From: CAVTWJ01 sp963849485
GTDB taxonomy: Bacteria; Oederibacteriota; Muellerivitia; Muellerivitales; Muellerivitaceae
DNA: 56,576 bases
Direction of reading: 5' to 3'
Assembly (NCBI GenBank): GCA_963849485.1
Contig: CAWKIF010000098.1
Location: forward strand, 1-56,576
Position numbers and translations under genes: made by a program. The notes under the pieces are model-generated. The model did no database searches, was not told the origin of the DNA, and worked only from the letters and a program-made list of their open reading frames with translations. Positions 52,915 to 56,576 of this stretch are shown here, piece after piece. How positions within the stretch are numbered: position 1 is the stretch's first letter; the number at the start of each line of letters is the position of its first letter.

Positions 52915-54909
52915 ATGGAAACTCAGCCGAGCCAAAACGATAAAACCTCCCCAGTCCAAATGTCCGTTCCTTTAAACACGCCTGTCGAATCAGCTTTCAC
53001 CCTTCCCGCCCCTCCCGAAAAACGGGATATCCTCTGGTCCTGCGCTTTATTCCTGGCGGTGGCTGTCGCCCTGCTCTACCTCCCAGTTCTTAAAAACGAT
53101 TTCGTGAATTGGGACGATAGGGAAACCATCATGGACAATTTCCATATCCATAAGATTGATGGGGATTCCATCCTTTGGATGCTTACAACCTTCGCTACTG
53201 GCAATTGGATGCCTCTGACCTGGCTCTCTTTCGCCCTGAACTACCAAATTAATGGGCTTGATCCGAAGGTCTTCCACGTCACTAACTTCATCCTTCATTC
53301 CCTCAATACAGCACTGGTTTTCCTGGTTTGTTTCCGCCTGATGAGCCGCCTTCCAAACCGCGAGCCCGGGAAGGACCTGTCCCAAGCCAGGGCCTTCGCC
53401 CTGCCCATCGCCTTCCTGACCGCCCTTCTTTTTGGTTTTCATCCCATCCATGTGGAATCAGTGGCCTGGGCCACGGAAAGAAAGGATGTCCTTTATTCCT
53501 TTTTCTACCTGGGCGCTGTTTATGTTTATCTGGGCGGATCCCCACACTGGGAATGGACCGGGCTAAAAGCCAGGGTATGCCTGGCCTTTTACTTGTTGTC
53601 GCTCATGTCAAAGCCCATGGCCGTGACCCTACCTTTAGTTTTCCTGATCATCGATTATTATCCCCTCGGCCGCTGGGGCAAAGGCTGGCTCAAACTATTC
53701 AAGGAAAAGGCCCTCTTTTTTCTTTTGTCCATTGGCTCCGCCTGGCTCACCATGATCTCGCATGTCAAGGCCCTCTCTTACGCCAATAAGGGGCTGGAAT
53801 ATTATTGGTTGTTAAACGCCTTTCGTTCCCTGGTTTTTTACCCCTTGAAAATGGCCTGGCCCAAAGGGCTGACAGCCTATTACCCCTTCCCTCCCCATCT
53901 TACGGGGTTTTACATGGTTGAAAACTTATGCTCCATGTTGGCCGTCATCCTGGTTTCGTACCTTCTGTTCCGATACCGGGCCAAGGCACCCTATCTTTGG
54001 GCCGTCTGGCTTATCTATGTCGCGATCCTCCTGCCCGTGCTGGGCGTCGTGCAAACGGGTAGCGAAGCGGCGGCGGACCGCTACACTTACCTTTCCAGTC
54101 TGGGTTTTTTCCTACTTTTTTCATGCCTCTTGGCCCGGCTGGTTTCTTATCACCGGTACTATTTTCTGATCCCCACCCTTCTTCTGGCGGCCGGCATGAC
54201 CTGGGCGACCCAAAACCAAATCGAAACCTGGAAGAACTCTCAATCTCTCTGGGAGGAAGTGACCCAAACCTACCCGGAAGAGAATCCCATGGCCTATAAC
54301 AACCTGGGAGCTACTTACATCAAGGCCCATCGGTACCTGGAAGCCTTGGAGGCTTACAGCAAGGCGGCGGCCATCCCGCCCCCCCTGGCGGTCAGTTTCA
54401 ACGGCCTGGGGACGGCCTACCTCTATAACAACATGCTTCCCGACGCTGAAAAAACCTTCAAATATTCTCTAATCCTGGACCCCCAATTGACCCTGCCCCG
54501 GGTCAACCTTTGGACCCTCTACGAGCACCAGGGGAAACACGCCGAGGCCGCCGAGCAGATGCGGGAAGCCCTTAAGGTTATGCCCTACTCCCCGGAGTAC
54601 CACGACAACCTGGGCGTGAGCGATTGTTTTTTGAACAACTACGAAGGCGCGAGAGTGGAATTTGACCAAGCCCATCACCTGGCCCCGGACAATGCGGATT
54701 ACCTCATCAACCTGGCCACCGTTTACCAATGGGAGAAAAAAACCGACCAGGCGCTGAGCCTTTATAAACAGGGCATCCGCCACAATCCCAAGGAACCCGT
54801 CTATTACCTCAAGATGGCGGATCTTTATCTGTCGCGGGGGGAGAAAGAAAAAGCATTGGAAAGGCTGGATAAAGCCGGGGCCTGGGCCCCAAAAGCCCAA
54901 AGGTCTTGA
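52915..54909 (+). CDS. TMTC-like membrane protein with TPR tail, second copy, C-terminal frameshift
   Basis: A 664-residue paralogue of the preceding gene, 24 bp after it, with AGGTG before ATG 52915. The same loops appear (FVNWDDRETI, NWMPLTWLSFALNYQINGLD, FHPIHVESVAWATERKDVLY), then about six TPRs from residue 450. The frame ends at 54909, but one base more in CAAAGG near 54892 would continue the last repeat (KVLKQMGEDYQQAGQADKA) to a stop at 55010. The end is therefore probably frameshifted. A 234-bp piece of its TPR region is repeated downstream. Confidence 0.85.
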   Translation: METQPSQNDKTSPVQMSVPLNTPVESAFTLPAPPEKRDILWSCALFLAVAVALLYLPVLKNDFVNWDDRETIMDNFHIHKIDGDSILWMLTTFATGNWMPLTWLSFALNYQINGLDPKVFHVTNFILHSLNTALVFLVCFRLMSRLPNREPGKDLSQARAFALPIAFLTALLFGFHPIHVESVAWATERKDVLYSFFYLGAVYVYLGGSPHWEWTGLKARVCLAFYLLSLMSKPMAVTLPLVFLIIDYYPLGRWGKGWLKLFKEKALFFLLSIGSAWLTMISHVKALSYANKGLEYYWLLNAFRSLVFYPLKMAWPKGLTAYYPFPPHLTGFYMVENLCSMLAVILVSYLLFRYRAKAPYLWAVWLIYVAILLPVLGVVQTGSEAAADRYTYLSSLGFFLLFSCLLARLVSYHRYYFLIPTLLLAAGMTWATQNQIETWKNSQSLWEEVTQTYPEENPMAYNNLGATYIKAHRYLEALEAYSKAAAIPPPLAVSFNGLGTAYLYNNMLPDAEKTFKYSLILDPQLTLPRVNLWTLYEHQGKHAEAAEQMREALKVMPYSPEYHDNLGVSDCFLNNYEGARVEFDQAHHLAPDNADYLINLATVYQWEKKTDQALSLYKQGIRHNPKEPVYYLKMADLYLSRGEKEKALERLDKAGAWAPKAQRS

Positions 54910-55034
54910 AGCAGATGGGGGAGGATTACCAGCAGGCGGGGCAGGCCGACAAGGCCACGCAGTGCCACGAGAAGGCGCGTTCTATGGCTGGAAATTCCGG
55001 GACTTTGTAGGCTGCTGGGTCCCTTTATACTCGA

Positions 55035-55322
55035 TCAATCCAATTTCAATAATCTTTCGCTCCGCCATACACGGATAATCCATATATTTTTCGGATCGAT
55101 TTTATAAACGATCCGGTAAGGCGGCACGATTAATTCCCTTAAAAAAGGAACACCAAATTCTTGAACAATTCTTCCCGACTCGGGATATTTCGCGAGTCTT
55201 TCCGATTTATGAAGGATTTCCGCCACCAAGCGCAGGCCCTGGTTTGGAACCCCCTTGTTTTTGTAATAATCGAGGGAGTTTTCCAAATCCTTAAAAGCAG
55301 ATTCGGTCAGTGCGATTTTCAC
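55035..55322 (-). CDS. ParE/RelE-family toxin
   Basis: A 95-residue protein with the compact RelE/ParE fold: ALTESAFKDLENSLDYYKNKG at the N-terminus, YPESGRIVQEF and LRELIVPPYRIVYKID in the middle, and IWIIRVWRSERLLKL at the end. Start GTG 55322 lies 3 bp after the antitoxin stop. The ...VPPYRIVYKI... stretch favours ParE (gyrase inhibitor) over RelE (mRNA cleavage), but this is not certain. Confidence 0.88.
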   Translation of the reverse strand: MKIALTESAFKDLENSLDYYKNKGVPNQGLRLVAEILHKSERLAKYPESGRIVQEFGVPFLRELIVPPYRIVYKIDPKNIWIIRVWRSERLLKLD

Positions 55323-55325
55323 AGG

Positions 55326-55595
55326 TTATTTCACGCCAAACTTCATCTTTGCTTCCGCCACGCTCAAGGTCTTTCCTTTTTCAACCTCTTTGAGGCCCTC
55401 CACGACGCCCTTCATGAAGGCCCTTTCTTCGGCCTGATCTTCGTAATCGGCTATGGATTGGATTATCGCAACCCCTTTCCCCCGGCTAGTTAACAAAACA
55501 GGTCGGTGGGCTTCGGTTACCTGTTGAATCACCTTGGCGGGATTGGCCTTCATCGTGGTCACAGGCACCACATCCTGAGAAAATTTAACGTTCAT
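55326..55595 (-). CDS. Phd/YefM-family antitoxin
   Basis: An 89-residue protein preceded by AAGGAG. The N-terminal DNA-binding part (DVVPVTTMKANPAKVIQQV, RPVLLTSRGKGVAIIQSIADYE) is typical of Phd/YefM. The acidic tail should neutralise the toxin. It is first in the pair and should also repress the operon. Confidence 0.9.
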   Translation of the reverse strand: MNVKFSQDVVPVTTMKANPAKVIQQVTEAHRPVLLTSRGKGVAIIQSIADYEDQAEERAFMKGVVEGLKEVEKGKTLSVAEAKMKFGVK

Positions 55596-55693
55596 CGGAA
55601 TCTCCTTGGCAACACTTTTAAGAGACCTTTTATCAGGTCTTTCTATAGGGCTCTTATCAGCACCTATTCTACAACCGATCCCAAAGGTTTCAA

Positions 55694-55927
55694 GAGGCCG
55701 CAGAGCAGATGCGGGAAGCCCTCAAGGTCATGCCCTACTCTCCGGAATACCACGACAACCTGGGCGTGAGCGATTGTTTTTTGAACAACTACGAAGGCGC
55801 GAGGGTGGAATTTGACCAAGCCCACCGTTTAGCCCCGGACCAGGCGGATTACCTCGTCAACTTAGCCACCGTTTACCAATGGGAGAAAAAAACGGCCCAG
55901 GCGCTGAGCCTTTATAAAAAGGGCATC
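55694..55927 (+). pseudogene. Remnant of a third TMTC-like gene (234-bp repeat of 54544-54777)
   Basis: The sequence aligns without gaps to 54544-54777 at a constant offset of 1150 bp. I count about 19 mismatches (near 92% identity), most at third codon positions. It encodes two TPRs in frame (EALKVMPYSPEYHDNLG onward). It has no 5' part, and the IS21-family left end begins at its right edge. Confidence 0.85.
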
Positions 55928-55932
55928 TTGCG

Positions 55933-56022
55933 TAAATCGGAGCAAAGCGGCCAGCCGTATCGGTTGAATCCGGCCACCCAAATCGGAGGAAAGCGGCCAC
56001 CTAAATCGGACGAATCCGGCCA
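55933..56022. repeat. IS21 left-end transposase-binding repeats
   Basis: Four related units of about 21 bp (55933-55953, 55957-55976, 55979-55999, 56001-56022). Three begin AAATCGGA and all end CGGCCA. Such multiple terminal repeats are the binding sites of IstA. Confidence 0.82.
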
Positions 56023-56128
56023 TATTTGGCGGTTCGTTTGTTGAGGAGTATTTAGGACGAAGCGACACAGGGAATCCTAACCACAGTGGTACGGTGCCTC
56101 CCGTTGAACACTATCAACGGGAGGCATC

Positions 56129-56576
56129 ATGCCAAGAGGAAGGACACCTTTGCGTCAGATTCGTGAAGTATTGCGGTTGAGATTTGAAAAACAAATGAGC
56201 AGCCGACAGATCGGGTCGGCTTTGGGGATTGGCCGGACCACCGCCCGGGAGTACATTCAAAGAGCCCAGGAAGCCAACCTGACTTGGCCCCTGCCGGAAG
56301 AGATGAACGATGAGGGGTTACAAAAACTCCTTTTTCCCTCATCCCCGTTACAAATCGAAAAAGCCCTCTCAAAGCCCTTTCCCGATTTTCTTTTCCTCCA
56401 CCAGGAACTCAAAAAGAAAGGCGTTACCCTCCAGCTCTTGTGGGAGGAGTACCAGCAAGCCAACCCCCAAGGCTACCAATACACCCAGTTTCGCGAGCAT
56501 TACCGCCGATGGGAGAAGGCCTTGGAGCCGGTGATGAGGCAGTCCCACAAGGCTGGGGAGAAGTTGTTCGTGGATT
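56129..56576 (+). CDS. istA: IS21-family transposase IstA, N-terminal part
   Basis: The frame opens at ATG 56129 with GGGAGG at 5 nt and is still open at the window end (about 149 codons). The helix-turn-helix of IstA is clear: IREVLRLRFEKQMSSRQIGSALGIGRTTAREYI. LFPSSP and the spacing to LLWEEYQQANPQGYQYTQFREHYRRW match IS21 transposases. The DDE core begins at the cut (KLFVD). Confidence 0.92.
   Translation, partial: MPRGRTPLRQIREVLRLRFEKQMSSRQIGSALGIGRTTAREYIQRAQEANLTWPLPEEMNDEGLQKLLFPSSPLQIEKALSKPFPDFLFLHQELKKKGVTLQLLWEEYQQANPQGYQYTQFREHYRRWEKALEPVMRQSHKAGEKLFVD

Larger units (their letters stand above)
55928..56576 (+). mobile_element. IS21-family insertion sequence, left part (cut by window end)
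   Basis: Left-end multiple repeats (55933-56022) are followed by the istA gene on the plus strand. The element begins where homology to the TMTC-like repeat stops, near 55928. istB and the right end lie beyond the window. Confidence 0.85.

Noticed and set aside
1..56576. Prophage or antiviral defence system
   Set aside because: No phage structural genes, integrase, restriction-modification or other known defence genes were seen. The only candidate, the Phd/ParE pair, is an ordinary toxin-antitoxin module.

Overview
The window looks like two unrelated pieces of DNA joined at about position 9,710. Positions 1 to about 9,710 are very GC-rich and carry broken or frameshifted genes: the end of an RND efflux pump, a TolC-type outer-membrane channel and a TetR regulator, then a secreted-glycosidase group (GH130, a lipoprotein with a clan GH-A barrel, and a GH-A protein ending in a Gly-rich spacer plus a MYXO-CTERM-like tail). 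That tail and the GC content suggest a myxobacterium-like source. At the join a plus-strand gene (GlnE-like) and a minus-strand gene (GH2 beta-galactosidase) are both cut in mid-domain with no insertion sequence between them. A chimeric assembly is the simplest reading.

From about 9,710 to the end the base composition is moderate (near 50% GC by eye). The genome is Gram-negative-like (lipoproteins, an outer-membrane barrel candidate, MreBCD, a type IV pilin-like protein). Thr/Pro-rich secreted proteins and multi-pass TPR membrane proteins recall uncultured candidate phyla such as FCPU426, Goldbacteria or Omnitrophota, but I cannot assign the phylum.

Positions 9.7-24.8 kb form a probable xyloglucan side-chain locus: GH2 beta-galactosidase (truncated), a complete xylose-type ABC importer (XylF, XylG, XylH), GH31 alpha-xylosidase, a second XylF-like binding protein with altered pocket residues, and GH29 alpha-L-fucosidase. 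The locus has been worked over by mobile DNA: an IS1595-family element with direct repeats, an IS256-family element whose leader can fold just before the transposase start, a MITE-like element, and a dispersed hairpin family built on CCGCCAAGACnCCAAG that sits between operon genes and even inside the GH31 reading frame.

Positions 25-50 kb are mostly chromosomal housekeeping: two secreted Thr/Pro-rich proteins, mreBCD, a PAP2 phosphatase, a Ppx/GppA-HD protein followed by two thymidylate-kinase-like proteins (the second with Arg in place of the P-loop Lys), a membrane-anchored pentein, PhoR/PhoB, a receiver domain split by a stop codon, a PHP phosphoesterase, an RluA-type pseudouridine synthase, a TPR/beta-barrel protein, a polyphosphate-glucokinase-like ROK protein, a pilin, a TrpB2-type tryptophan synthase beta chain, a ParB-like small protein, a secreted TPR protein and a GAF-GGDEF diguanylate cyclase. 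Ppx, PhoRB and the glucokinase give this stretch a phosphate/polyphosphate flavour.

Positions 51-56.6 kb hold two tandem TMTC-like membrane TPR proteins and a 234-bp remnant of a third copy. A Phd/ParE toxin-antitoxin pair lies between the second gene and the remnant, and an IS21-family element (left-end repeats plus the start of istA) abuts the remnant and runs off the window. I saw no tRNA, rRNA, CRISPR array or recognisable antiviral system.
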